NCBI RefSeq assembly: GCF_006716085.1
Contig: NZ_VFON01000001.1
Location: 62,001 to 126,000 of the forward strand
DNA length: 64,000 nt
Reading direction: 5' to 3'
From: Leucobacter komagatae
GTDB lineage: Bacteria; Actinomycetota; Actinomycetes; Actinomycetales; Microbacteriaceae
The notes beneath the pieces were generated by a model. That model made no database searches, was not told the DNA's origin, and was given only the letters and a program-made list of their open reading frames with translations. The translations under genes were made by a program, and so were the position numbers. Every line of letters starts with the position of its first letter. The first letter of the stretch is position 1. Positions 1 through 8,794 of this stretch are shown piece by piece.

Positions 1-49
1 CGACGCGGTTCTCGTTGTTCTTGATTTCGGTGGGAATACCGACGCGCAT
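1..49 (-). CDS. ald: Alanine dehydrogenase, N-terminal fragment (runs off left edge)
   Basis: Only the first 16 codons are in the window. Read on the minus strand they give MRVGIPTEIKNNENRV, the characteristic opening of NAD-dependent L-alanine dehydrogenase, which interconverts L-alanine and pyruvate plus ammonium. A GGAGAAG ribosome binding site lies a few bases before the ATG. The gene diverges from an Lrp/AsnC regulator, the arrangement known for ald and its activator in mycobacteria. The product call rests on a short but very characteristic N-terminus. Confidence 0.85.
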   Translation of the reverse strand, partial: MRVGIPTEIKNNENRV

Positions 50-247
50 GATCTTCTCCAAATAAATGCGTAACGGGTGTGTAGTTTGCATCGCGGTATC
101 CGTTGAAGTTCGTCTACAAAAGGGTCGAAACAGCGGATGTGACGCGATAGGATTGAAGTATATTCGATATCCGCAGAGATTTGGTGAATTCTCTTCGGAA
201 TCAGTTGTTGGGCCTGCCGCGCATGAAGTGGAAGAGGGAATACACGC
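50..247. promoter_or_regulatory. Divergent ald / Lrp-family promoter region
   Basis: This 198-bp non-coding stretch is clearly more AT-rich than its surroundings. It separates the alanine dehydrogenase start from the Lrp-type regulator start. It contains short dyads such as TATATTCGATAT near 160-171 and GAATTC near 186-191 that could be Lrp-type sites. Control of both genes from here is inferred from the divergent layout, not from a defined operator. Confidence 0.5.
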
Positions 248-730
248 ATGGAATCGAAGAATCTTCGCCTCGAGACCGATCTTGACGCCGTCGATCGGAA
301 GATTATGGAGGAGCTCCAGACGAATGGTCGCATGACCAACGCGGAGCTCGCCGAGCGTGTCGGTGTCGCTGCCTCGACGTGCATCGCGCGCGTGCGCAAC
401 CTCGTCTCCCGCCGGGTCATCACTGGGTTCACGGCAGCGGTCGACCCGCGCGCGATGGGGCTCGACCTGCAGGTGCTCGTGAGCGTGACCGTGCGCTCCG
501 GCGCTCGGCAGCGCATCGCGGAAATGAGTGAGGAGCTGCGGGCGCTTCCCGAGGTCATGCAGCTGTTCTTCCTCGGCGGCGTCGAGGACTTCATCATTCA
601 CCTCGCCGCACGCGACTCCGACCACGTGCGCGACTTCGTGATGGAGAACCTGTCGGCCCACCCCGCGGTGTCGTCGACGCGTACCAGCATCGTCTTCAGC
701 CACCACCAGAACCCCGTCCGCCAGGCGTAG
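248..730 (+). CDS. Lrp/AsnC-family transcriptional regulator (AldR-like)
   Basis: The 160-residue protein has the usual length and two-part build of the family. An N-terminal winged helix-turn-helix (about residues 13-74) includes the recognition region AELAERVGVAASTCIARVRNL. A C-terminal RAM/AsnC effector domain (about 80-155) includes the stretch VEDFIIHLAARDSDHV. A GAAGAGGGA ribosome binding site precedes the ATG. It diverges from alanine dehydrogenase, so the likely role is amino-acid-responsive control of ald, as AldR does in mycobacteria. Family assignment is firm; the specific target is inferred from position. Confidence 0.9.
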   Translation: MESKNLRLETDLDAVDRKIMEELQTNGRMTNAELAERVGVAASTCIARVRNLVSRRVITGFTAAVDPRAMGLDLQVLVSVTVRSGARQRIAEMSEELRALPEVMQLFFLGGVEDFIIHLAARDSDHVRDFVMENLSAHPAVSSTRTSIVFSHHQNPVRQA

Positions 731-850
731 CGCGGGCCAGCGGGTTAGGCGCCGCGCTCGCCCTGGCGGCCTCGCCGCGGCGCGGCGTATGGTTGGGGGA
801 GAAGCTTCGCCCGCCGCGCCCTGCGGTGGCCAACAGAGGGGTGGATCGCC

Positions 851-1432
851 GTGACCCGTGCGCTACTGATCGTCGACGTGCAGAACGACTTCACGGAGGG
901 CGGGGCCCTCGGAGTTGACGGCGGCGCGGCCGTCGCGCAGGGCGTGACCGGGCTGCTCCGAAACGAGCGTGAGGCAGAACAGTACGCCCTCGTCGTCGCC
1001 TCTCGCGATTGGCACGACGCCGACAACGACAACGGCGGGCACTTCGCGGCGGCGGGATCCGATCCTGATTTTGCGGGCACCTGGCCCGTGCACTGCGTTG
1101 GGGGCACGCCCGGCGCGCAATACCACCCGGCGCTCGACATCGACTGCATCGACGTGCACGTGCGCAAGGGCATGGGCGAGCCGGCGTACTCCGCGTTTGA
1201 GGGCGTCGCCGGCGACGGCCGATCCCTCGTCGAGGTCTTCGCCGAGGCGGGCGTCGATGAACTCGACGTCGTCGGCATCGCGACCGACTACTGCGTGCGC
1301 GCGTCCGCACTCGACGCGCAAGCAAACGGCATGCGCGTGCGCGTGCGTGGCGACCTCATTGCGGGGGTCGCCCCCGAGACGTCGGTCGCCGCGATCCGTG
1401 AGCTTGCGTCGGCAGGCATCGAGATCCTGTAA
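851..1432 (+). CDS. pncA: Nicotinamidase (isochorismatase-like hydrolase)
   Basis: The 193-residue protein belongs to the cysteine hydrolase family and is the usual length for PncA, which deamidates nicotinamide to nicotinate for NAD salvage. All expected elements are visible: the catalytic Asp in LIVDVQNDF near the N-terminus, metal ligands in SRDWHDADNDNGGHF, the catalytic Lys in VHVRKGM and the nucleophilic Cys in ATDYCVRASA. Translation starts at a GTG preceded by GAGGGG. The gene stands alone and converges on the permease that follows. The metal-ligand pattern favours nicotinamidase over isochorismatase. Confidence 0.88.
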   Translation: MTRALLIVDVQNDFTEGGALGVDGGAAVAQGVTGLLRNEREAEQYALVVASRDWHDADNDNGGHFAAAGSDPDFAGTWPVHCVGGTPGAQYHPALDIDCIDVHVRKGMGEPAYSAFEGVAGDGRSLVEVFAEAGVDELDVVGIATDYCVRASALDAQANGMRVRVRGDLIAGVAPETSVAAIRELASAGIEIL

Positions 1433-1462
1433 CCGCGGCGCGGGATAGGGGCGAGGCCGCCG

Positions 1463-2899
1463 CTACTCCGAGGCGTGCTCCGGGATGTCGACCGTCGCGG
1501 TGAGCGGTTGGCCCGTACGCAGGAGCCTGCGCTTCGTCACCTGCCAGGCGGCCGCGAGCGCAGCAAACCAAATGGGAGTGCACAGGAGCGGCAGCCGCGT
1601 GTCTTCGGCGAGTGACAGCGTGACGAGAATGAACGCAAAGAACGCGAGTACCAGCCACGGGGTCACCCGCGCGAGCGGGGTGCGGAACTTCGAGGAAGCG
1701 TGACGCTCGGGGTGCTTGCGGAGGTAGCAAATGAAGCTGACCGCGATCATACTCCAGACGAAGATGATGAACGTCGAGGCGACCGACGTGACGAACGTGA
1801 ACGCCTCGATGACACTGTTTCCGAGCAGCAGGATCGGCACGACCGACAGCACGAACACCGTCGAGAAGAACACCGAGCGGCGGGGGACGCCGCGGGCGTC
1901 GGTGAGGGCGAAACCGCGCGGAGCGTGGCCATCGCGGGCGAGCGCGTGCATCATGCGGGTGCCCGAGTAGAACCCCGAGTTCGCGCTCGACGCTGCCGAG
2001 GTGAGCACAACGAGGTTGATTGCGAACGCGGCCGCGGCAAACCCGGCATAGGCGAACGTCGTCACGAACGGGCTCTGTTCGGGGTCGAGCTTGTTCCACG
2101 GGGTGATCGCCATGATCACGGTCAGCGCGCCGATGTAGAAGATGAGCACGCGAACCACGATCGAGTTGATCGCGCGGGGCAGGTTATGCGCGGGATCCTT
2201 CGTCTCGGCCGCTGCGGTGCCGACGAGTTCGACGCCGATGAATGAGAAGATGCCGAGTTGGAAGCCGAGCAGGAAGCCACTCGCGCCGAACGGGAACAGT
2301 CCGCCGTGCTCCCAGAGGTGGGAGAGCGAAGCGGAGGTGCCGGTGTCAGGGTTCTTGAATCCACTCACGAGCAGATACACGCCTGTCGCGATGAGGGCGA
2401 GGATCGCGATGATCTTGATGAGCGAGAACCAGAACTCGAACTCGCCGAAGAACTTCACCGGCTGCAGGTTCAGGAGAACGAGCACCGCTGCGGTGATGAG
2501 CGCCGGAACCCAGCTCGGGATCCCCTTGTTGATGTAGGCGACGTACGTGGTGATCGCGATGATGTCGGCGACGCAGATGACGATCCAGGTCACCCAGTAG
2601 GTCCACGAGACGAAGAAGCCGGCCCAGGGGCCGATGAGGTCTTTCGCGATGTCACCAAACGTCTTGTAGTTGAGATTTGAGAGCAGGAGCTCGCCGAGCG
2701 CGCGCATGAGCAGGAACATCATGCAGCCGATACCCGCGTAGATGAAGAGCACTGAGGGGCCGGTCAGGCTGATGACCTTACCCGAGCCGAGGAACAGGCC
2801 CGTGCCGATCGCGCCGCCGATGGCGATGAGCTGCAGGTGACGGTTCGAGAGTCCGCGTTCGAGGTTGTCGTGAGCTTCTGCGGGGGCCTGTCGGGCCAT
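1463..2899 (-). CDS. cycA: APC-family amino acid permease, CycA-like (D-serine/D-alanine/glycine)
   Basis: A 478-residue integral membrane protein of the amino acid-polyamine-organocation family with about 12 hydrophobic segments. The opening NRHLQLIAIGGAIGTGLFLGSG and segments such as GELLLSNL, LVGTAAAETKDP and LTSAASSANSG closely resemble E. coli CycA, a proton-coupled importer of glycine and D-amino acids. The reading frame is open 27 codons further upstream, but homology to CycA begins after the ATG at 2897-2899. Substrate is inferred from resemblance; other neutral amino acids are possible. An ald gene lies nearby, which fits alanine use, but there is no shared operon. Confidence 0.8.
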   Translation of the reverse strand: MARQAPAEAHDNLERGLSNRHLQLIAIGGAIGTGLFLGSGKVISLTGPSVLFIYAGIGCMMFLLMRALGELLLSNLNYKTFGDIAKDLIGPWAGFFVSWTYWVTWIVICVADIIAITTYVAYINKGIPSWVPALITAAVLVLLNLQPVKFFGEFEFWFSLIKIIAILALIATGVYLLVSGFKNPDTGTSASLSHLWEHGGLFPFGASGFLLGFQLGIFSFIGVELVGTAAAETKDPAHNLPRAINSIVVRVLIFYIGALTVIMAITPWNKLDPEQSPFVTTFAYAGFAAAAFAINLVVLTSAASSANSGFYSGTRMMHALARDGHAPRGFALTDARGVPRRSVFFSTVFVLSVVPILLLGNSVIEAFTFVTSVASTFIIFVWSMIAVSFICYLRKHPERHASSKFRTPLARVTPWLVLAFFAFILVTLSLAEDTRLPLLCTPIWFAALAAAWQVTKRRLLRTGQPLTATVDIPEHASE

Positions 2900-3161
2900 G
2901 GAGAGTGTTCCGTTTCTCTGAGCTGCGTCGGGTTCGCCGGGCGCCAGTCGCATCGTCACACGGCCACACCGACATATCACTGTGCTGCCGGCGATGCTGG
3001 CTCGTCAGGCCAGTCGCGCAGGCATGCGCGTCACACACGCTAGCAATGGCCGAGCCACAGTCACCCTCGGCTTGAGCAAACCTTGAGGAATGGGGTTCGC
3101 ACAGGAAGGCCGTGGGCAGGATGGTGCTCCGTGCTGAGCGGTGTGTCGCAGCGCGGCTCGG

Positions 3162-4898
3162 CTATTCCTCCGTGAAGGGGGAGAGCCTGGCCTCCTGTGC
3201 GTCGAGCGCGAGCCCGGCGGCGCTAAGAGCCTGCGAACTGTAGCGGCCAATCGCCCGCTCCTCGATGAGGGTCGCCCGCTGTGCCTCGAGCGCGATCCGT
3301 GTGAGCCGGAGGTAGGCCTCGGCGGGGGTTTCTGCTGCCTGGGTCTGGATCGCTCCGGTCTCATGGAACCGCAGCGCGAGCGGCCCGAGGGCGGCCTTCG
3401 TTGAGATCTTCGCGCGCTGCACGACGGTGTCTGGGGTCAGCTGCCGGTTCGGATCCTCACTCTCGACCGTGAGCTCGTCGTCGATCGCGTCGAGCCCTGC
3501 ATCAACGAGGTCGTGACTGAGCGCGAGCACCTCGGTGTCATCGGTGCCAGACTTCACGCCGCGAGGCCACAGCCACCGAATGACGGCAGGGAGGGTGAGC
3601 CCGTGCAGGAGAAGGGTTGCGACCGCGACGAGGAACGCGATGAGGATGATCTGCGGGCGATACGGCACGTCCGTCGAGATCGACTGTGCGGCCGCGAGTG
3701 TCACGACGCCGCGCATGGCACTCCACGTAAGCACCACCCCGTCGCGCCACCCGAGCTGCTGCTCGAGCTCGTGGTCGAGGTCAGCCTTCGCACGATCCTT
3801 CGCGAGCTTGAGTCGCCGCTGCGCCCGCTCGTCGTTTGCGCGCCCGTTCTTTGCGAGTCGTGCTTCTAGCCGCGCGAGCTCGTCACCCTTCGCTTGGCGG
3901 CGACGGGGTTCGCCGCGCATCAGCCACACGAGCGGCACGACGAAGAGGGCGCGCGTGACGATCAACAGCAGCACGAGCGCCCCGGCGATGAGGGCGACAT
4001 GGCCGAGGTGGAACTGGGAGTCTGTGACCTCGTTCACGAGCACATGCAGCTGCAGCCCCATGATGAGGAAGACGCCGTTTTCGAGAATGAACTGCACCGT
4101 TCGCCAGTTCAGCCGCTCGTTCGTGCGGGCGATGGCGCTGAAGCGCCTGACCGCGTGGTAGCCGGTGTAGAGGCCCGTGACGACGACCGAGAGGACGCCC
4201 GAGGCGCCGATGACCTCGGCCGGGATGAACGCGACGAACGGCACGACGAACGACACGAGCGTGTCGTGCACGGGGTTGTTCAGCCTGGCGCGGATCCACA
4301 CGGTGATGACGCCCATGATGAGTCCTACGGCGATGGCGGCGATGACGGAGAACACGAACGTTCCTGCCGCCTCCCAGAACACGAAGCTTCCGGAGACCGC
4401 CGCGAGCGCCGTGCGCAGGAGCACGAGTGATGTTGCATCGTTGACGAGGCTCTCGCCCTCGAGGATGGAGACGATGCGATCGGGCAAGCCGAGCCGTTTG
4501 CCGATGGAGGTTGCAGCGACGGCATCGGGCGGGCTGATCACTGCGCCGAGTGCCACGGCCGCGGGGAACGGGAGCGCGGGGACCGCGAGGTGCAACAGCC
4601 AGCCGACGAGGAGGGCAGAGATGAGCACGAGCAGCACGGAGAGGCCCGCTACGGGGCGCAGGTTGCGCCTAAAGTCAACGAACGGCACGTTCATTGCGGC
4701 TGAGTACAAGAGCGGTGGCAAGACACCGAGCAGGATGATCTCGGGGTCGATTTCGATGAGCGGGACGCCGGGGAGGTACCCGATGCCGATCCCGACCACG
4801 ACGAGAACGAGCGGGGCCGCGATTCCGATGCGGCCGCTCACGAGGGAAACCCCGACGAGAACGACGACGGCTGCTACTGCGACAAGTGCGAGCTCCAT
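3162..4898 (-). CDS. Na+/H+ antiporter, CPA1 (NhaP/NHE) family
   Basis: The 578-residue protein has about 12 membrane segments over the first 420 residues and a long hydrophilic helical C-terminal tail, the usual CPA1 plan. Ion-binding motifs are visible: ISPPDAVAATSIGKRLGLP and the following EGESLVNDATSLVLLR, which contains the Asn-Asp pair typical of electroneutral antiporters. A charged cytoplasmic loop (about 330-375) precedes the last membrane segments. The likely role is sodium/proton exchange for pH and salt homeostasis. No operon partner is seen. Confidence 0.9.
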   Translation of the reverse strand: MELALVAVAAVVVLVGVSLVSGRIGIAAPLVLVVVGIGIGYLPGVPLIEIDPEIILLGVLPPLLYSAAMNVPFVDFRRNLRPVAGLSVLLVLISALLVGWLLHLAVPALPFPAAVALGAVISPPDAVAATSIGKRLGLPDRIVSILEGESLVNDATSLVLLRTALAAVSGSFVFWEAAGTFVFSVIAAIAVGLIMGVITVWIRARLNNPVHDTLVSFVVPFVAFIPAEVIGASGVLSVVVTGLYTGYHAVRRFSAIARTNERLNWRTVQFILENGVFLIMGLQLHVLVNEVTDSQFHLGHVALIAGALVLLLIVTRALFVVPLVWLMRGEPRRRQAKGDELARLEARLAKNGRANDERAQRRLKLAKDRAKADLDHELEQQLGWRDGVVLTWSAMRGVVTLAAAQSISTDVPYRPQIILIAFLVAVATLLLHGLTLPAVIRWLWPRGVKSGTDDTEVLALSHDLVDAGLDAIDDELTVESEDPNRQLTPDTVVQRAKISTKAALGPLALRFHETGAIQTQAAETPAEAYLRLTRIALEAQRATLIEERAIGRYSSQALSAAGLALDAQEARLSPFTEE

Positions 4899-5050
4899 CG
4901 CCCTAGTTTCTCACGTGGGGCCAATCCGAGAGCAAGTTCATGCCGAGAGCAAAGCCGCGGGGTGGGGTGGGCTGGGGTGCCGCTGGGTCGCTGGCAGCCG
5001 GTCGCCGCTGTACGCTCCGCCGCCGCTGGCCGATGTACCCGCTTTGCGCG

Positions 5051-5110
5051 GTTTCACCCGGAAAAGTCTCGGGTTTTCCGGGTGAAACGGTGCAAACCGG
5101 GTGAAACGGT
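5051..5110. repeat. Perfect inverted repeat with extra GTTTCACCCGG copy (probable terminator)
   Basis: GTTTCACCCGGAAAA (5051-5065) pairs perfectly with TTTTCCGGGTGAAAC (5074-5088) around an 8-base loop. A third copy of the arm, CCGGGTGAAACGG, follows at 5098-5110. It lies 3' of the winged-helix gene and upstream of the antiporter, so a terminator for the former is likely, though no long U tract follows. The rest of 4899-5123 shows nothing else recognisable. Confidence 0.6.
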
Positions 5111-5123
5111 TGTCGGAGGCGGC

Positions 5124-6371
5124 CTAACCGAGCGCCACGTCGGGGGTGGGCTCGCCGTAGAACTCCGCCCACTCTGCAACACGAGGGGCGAGAGCCGCCA
5201 GGTCAATGCGTTCTCCGGGGAACGGCGCGCACTCGAGCCTGCGAGACTTCGAGTCTCTGCGCCACGTGCCCACCGCGCGGCCATTGTGCACCACGGTCGC
5301 CTGGAACATTCCGTTGCGCCCCGGAATGAGCTGCGGGAGATGAGCTGCGTCGAACTGGGGCGACCTGTCAGAAAACCCAAGGATGTGCTCGTCAAACGCG
5401 GGGAGTAGCTGCCAACGATCCTGATCGGCGCCCGACCTTGAGCTCTCGACAGCTTCGAGAGCCTGAGGCGAGACCCAGAGAGCGCCGGCTACCCCTGCTA
5501 CGCCGTCGCGCCTGGCCTCGACGACGGCGCCCGACTCCACGGCGAGGGCGAGCCCCCGGGCCGCGCTCGCGGCGGGTAGGAGAGCCCACGAAGCGAGATC
5601 CTTCTTCCCGACTGCCCCGCGCCCGCGGACGTAGCGGGCCGCGAACTCGGCGAGAGCCTCATCGCCATCGAGGGAGCGCGGGGTCGGGATCCAATCGGAG
5701 GCGAGTACCAAACGCGGCTCGGCGTCGGCGTTGGCGTCGGGCCCGCTGGCGTCGGTGCTGGCGTCGGGCCCGCTGGCGTCGGGTCCGCTGGCGTCGGGCC
5801 CGCTGGCCTCGCCGGCCCCGACCGGGCCGAACGTGGTGAGCCCGTTCTGGCACAGCCACCAGACGAGGTGATATCGCCAGGCAGGCTGCCACTCGATGCC
5901 AGCCTCCGTCCAGACTGCCGAGAGCTCGGCGCGGGTCAGACTGGTGCCGCCGCTGAGCGCCTGCAGCGAGACCTCGGTCACCCGTTCGAGCGCCTCGTCA
6001 CTCATGCCGAGGAAGGCGCGACGCTTCGGCGCCCCGGCAAGTACCTTCGGGTTCGTGAGGCGCTGCATCCAACCGATGTCTTCCGCCGGAACGAGGTGGA
6101 CTGTGCCGCGCATCGGCCACGACCGCACGATGGTGCGGTCGTTCATCGCCTTGACGAGGTCCTGGGCGGTGGTGCCTCGCGCGCGGACCCCGACGGCCCA
6201 CTTTGAGGAGCGCCAGTCCTGTCCCTGGGCCGCGAACAGGTGGGTCACGACGGCGCGTACCCGCTCCGTTGCGGTCTTGCCTGCGGCAGAGACATCCACC
6301 GTCTCCGGCTGTAGTCCGAGCGCAATCTGGCGAACAGCGAGCAGTGTGGCATTAGGAAGGGAGACGCTCAT
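5124..6371 (-). CDS. Winged-helix DNA-binding protein (HTH_42 / AlkZ-like family)
   Basis: A 415-residue protein resembling the actinobacterial family of winged-helix DNA-binding proteins (HTH_42), which is related to the YcaQ/AlkZ DNA glycosylases that unhook alkylated bases and crosslinks. Supporting segments are the N-terminal LLAVRQIALGL, the motif RSWPMRGTVHLV, and a C-terminal FDEHILGF...IPGRNGMFQATVV...GTWRR block. About residues 185-217 are a low-complexity insert of repeated GPDAS units that is not part of the fold. It lies 3 bp after the OYE gene, so co-transcription is likely. Glycosylase activity is not proven by the sequence. Confidence 0.8.
   Translation of the reverse strand: MSVSLPNATLLAVRQIALGLQPETVDVSAAGKTATERVRAVVTHLFAAQGQDWRSSKWAVGVRARGTTAQDLVKAMNDRTIVRSWPMRGTVHLVPAEDIGWMQRLTNPKVLAGAPKRRAFLGMSDEALERVTEVSLQALSGGTSLTRAELSAVWTEAGIEWQPAWRYHLVWWLCQNGLTTFGPVGAGEASGPDASGPDASGPDASTDASGPDANADAEPRLVLASDWIPTPRSLDGDEALAEFAARYVRGRGAVGKKDLASWALLPAASAARGLALAVESGAVVEARRDGVAGVAGALWVSPQALEAVESSRSGADQDRWQLLPAFDEHILGFSDRSPQFDAAHLPQLIPGRNGMFQATVVHNGRAVGTWRRDSKSRRLECAPFPGERIDLAALAPRVAEWAEFYGEPTPDVALG
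5720..5819. repeat. 15-bp minisatellite inside the winged-helix gene
   Basis: Imperfect tandem copies of a 15-bp unit (core GGCGTCGGGCCCGCT on the + strand) encode the repeated peptide GPDAS on the minus strand. The unit length is a multiple of three, so copy-number changes would keep the frame and only lengthen or shorten a surface linker. Confidence 0.75.
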
Positions 6372-6374
6372 CCG

Positions 6375-7463
6375 CTAAAACCTCGCTCGGTGGTATTGCG
6401 GTGGCAGGAGCGTGGCCGCAGAAGGCGCCCGGAGCTCTGTCGCCCACTGCAGCGGCAGGTGCGGGTTCGCGAGGAGCGGGCGTCCGAGGAAGACCACGTC
6501 GGCCTGCCCCGTGACCAGGATACCCTCGGCCTGCGCGGCCGACGTGATTACCCCGACGGCTCCGACGGGAAGATGGCCCTCGCGCCTCACCTTTGCGGCG
6601 AGCGGCACCTGATACGAAGGGCCAGCCGAGATGCTGATGCTCGGCGAGTTGCCCCCGGACGACACGTCGATGAGGTCTGCGCCATCCTCGGCGAGCCAGC
6701 CGCTCAGCACCGCGGCATCTTCAACATCGAAGCCGCCCGCGACCCAGTCCGTGCCGGAGATGCGAACGAGGATCGGTAGCTCCGCGTGGCGATCCCGAAC
6801 CGCACGCACCACCTCGCGCACGAACCTCGCACGGTTCTCAAGGGAACCGCCGTACTCGTCTGTGCGTTGGTTCGAGAGCGGCGACAGGAACTCCTGCAGC
6901 AGGTAGCCGTGGGCTGCGTGTACCTCGATCGCGTCAAAGCCCGCGCGAACCGCGCGATCCGCTGCGTCAGCGAACGACTGGACGAGCGCTGCGATCTCGC
7001 CGGCCGTGAGCGCTCGCGGTTCCGCGTGGTGCTCGTCGAACGGGAGGGCCGACGGCCCGACGGTCTCCCAGCCGCCGGCGTCGACGGGAACGGAGCCGTG
7101 GGGCTCACCCGGCCACCACTTGTAGGTGCCCGCCTTGCGGCCTGCGTGGGCGAGTTGCACGGCGATCGCTGCGCCGTGCGAGTGCGCGATGCCCGCGAGT
7201 CGAGCGAAAGCGGATTCCTGCTGCTCGTTCCACAGCCCGAGGTCTTCGGGAGAGATGCGGCCTTCGGGCACCACAGCGGTTGCCTCGACGACGACGAGGC
7301 CCGCCCCGCCCCGCGCGAGCCCGCCAATGTGCTGGAGGTGCCAATCGCGCGGAACGCCGTCGCGTTCCGCAACCGAGTACTGGCACATCGGTGACACCCA
7401 GAGGCGATTTCGTACTTCGAGACCGCGGAGCGAGAACGGCTGGAACAGGATCGGATTCGGCAT
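6375..7463 (-). CDS. NADH:flavin oxidoreductase, Old Yellow Enzyme family (YqjM-like)
   Basis: The 362-residue FMN-binding TIM-barrel enzyme matches the bacterial YqjM branch of ene-reductases. Diagnostic segments are NRLWVSPMCQYS near the N-terminus, VQLAHAGRKAG, the active-site and barrel segment EVHAAHGYLLQEFLSPLSNQ followed by RTDEYGGSLENR, and the phosphate-binding end GQADVVFLGRPLLANP. Such enzymes reduce activated C=C bonds in electrophiles with NAD(P)H. It is the first gene of a two-gene unit with the downstream winged-helix protein, hinting at a shared detoxification role. The physiological substrate is unknown. Confidence 0.92.
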   Translation of the reverse strand: MPNPILFQPFSLRGLEVRNRLWVSPMCQYSVAERDGVPRDWHLQHIGGLARGGAGLVVVEATAVVPEGRISPEDLGLWNEQQESAFARLAGIAHSHGAAIAVQLAHAGRKAGTYKWWPGEPHGSVPVDAGGWETVGPSALPFDEHHAEPRALTAGEIAALVQSFADAADRAVRAGFDAIEVHAAHGYLLQEFLSPLSNQRTDEYGGSLENRARFVREVVRAVRDRHAELPILVRISGTDWVAGGFDVEDAAVLSGWLAEDGADLIDVSSGGNSPSISISAGPSYQVPLAAKVRREGHLPVGAVGVITSAAQAEGILVTGQADVVFLGRPLLANPHLPLQWATELRAPSAATLLPPQYHRARF

Positions 7464-7585
7464 GGCCCAAGGCTAGCGATAGCGTGCGACATTCGCACTG
7501 CCTGTGGAAACTCGCGCACGAATGTCCGAGCCCTGTGCCAGGCTTGACTCATCCCGCAACTACGCGCCCACAGAGAGGATTGGCC

Positions 7586-8794
7586 ATGCGACTCCTGCAC
7601 ACTTCGGACTGGCACCTGGGCCGCAGTTTTCACGGCAACTCGACGCTGCCGCAGTTGCGCGAAGTGCTCGGCGCGATTCCAGCGATCGTCCGTGACTTGG
7701 GTGTCGACGTTGTACTCGTGGCGGGTGATGTCTTTGACCACGCGGCTCCGGCAGCGGAGCTCTACGGGGTGCTCTCAGACGCCATTCGTGGCATTCGGGA
7801 AGCAGGGGCCCAAGTCGTCATCACGAGCGGCAACCATGACAATGCGGCGCGACTCGGGTTTCAGTCGGAGTGGGCGGCGCTTGGAGGGGTCCACGTCGTG
7901 ACGAGCGACGACGCATTTCGCCGACCGATCGTGCTGACTGACGCCCACGGCAGCGTTGACCTCTACGCGATCCCGTATCTCGAGCCGATGCTGCACACCG
8001 CGCTGTACCCGGGCGAGAAGCTTCGCACCCACCGTGAACTCATCGCGCGAGTGACTGACGAGATTCGTGAGTTGCGCGGTGAGCGGGGCAATAGGTCGGT
8101 TGTGATGTCACACAGCTTTGTCGCGGGGGGCCTTGGCGACGCGGCCGCTGACGGAACCGAGGTCGCGGCCGCGAACGAAGGGCTGGTGTGGGACCTCACG
8201 GCGGGTGGCGTCGACGTCGTCCCCACCTCCGTGTTTGCCGGCTTTGATTACGTTGCGCTCGGGCACATTCACGGCCGCGCTGAGCTGGCACCCAGCATTC
8301 GCTACAGCGGCGCGCCCGTGCACTTCTCGTTCACCGAGGCCGGTAAACCGCGCGGCGGGTGGGTCGTCGACCTCGACGCGAGCGGCCTCGTGGACGTGGC
8401 TTGGGCAGACTTCCCGATTCCGCGACCCCTTGCGCGGTTGCGGGGCACGCTCGCGGAGCTCCTCACCGATACGGCGTTTGCCGAACACGAGGCGAGCTGG
8501 GTCGAGGCAACGCTGACCGACGCCGTTCGCCCGATCGATGCGATGCGGCGGCTGCGGGAGCGCTTCGCGTACTGCGCGCACATCGAGTTTCTGCCCTCGG
8601 CTCCGGCATCGAGCGGTTCCGCAAGTTACGCCGAGCGAGTCGCCCGCAAGTCTGAGATGGAAGTTATCGACGAGTTCCTTGGGCACGTGCGCGGGGGCGA
8701 ACGCCTCGACGAGAGCGAACGCGAGCTGATGCGCGAGGTAATCGCGGCCGTTGCCGGCGACGTGGGCACCGCGGGGTCGGGGGCGGCGGAATGA
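7586..8794 (+). CDS. sbcD: Exonuclease SbcCD subunit D
   Basis: The 402-residue metallophosphoesterase carries the Mre11/SbcD motifs in order: HTSDWHLGRSF at the N-terminus, VLVAGDVFDHAAP, VITSGNHDNAARL, MSHSFVAGG and ALGHIHGR. With SbcC it forms the nuclease that cleaves hairpins and trims DNA ends. The ATG at 7586 is chosen because it begins the conserved motif and follows AGAGAGGA; the frame is open far upstream but without homology. Its last codon overlaps sbcC by ATGA, so the subunits are translationally coupled. Confidence 0.95.
   Translation: MRLLHTSDWHLGRSFHGNSTLPQLREVLGAIPAIVRDLGVDVVLVAGDVFDHAAPAAELYGVLSDAIRGIREAGAQVVITSGNHDNAARLGFQSEWAALGGVHVVTSDDAFRRPIVLTDAHGSVDLYAIPYLEPMLHTALYPGEKLRTHRELIARVTDEIRELRGERGNRSVVMSHSFVAGGLGDAAADGTEVAAANEGLVWDLTAGGVDVVPTSVFAGFDYVALGHIHGRAELAPSIRYSGAPVHFSFTEAGKPRGGWVVDLDASGLVDVAWADFPIPRPLARLRGTLAELLTDTAFAEHEASWVEATLTDAVRPIDAMRRLRERFAYCAHIEFLPSAPASSGSASYAERVARKSEMEVIDEFLGHVRGGERLDESERELMREVIAAVAGDVGTAGSGAAE

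Noticed and set aside
66..335. 89-codon plus-strand frame overlapping the Lrp gene start
   Set aside because: It overlaps the well-supported regulator in another frame, has no ribosome binding site and crosses the ald/Lrp promoter region.
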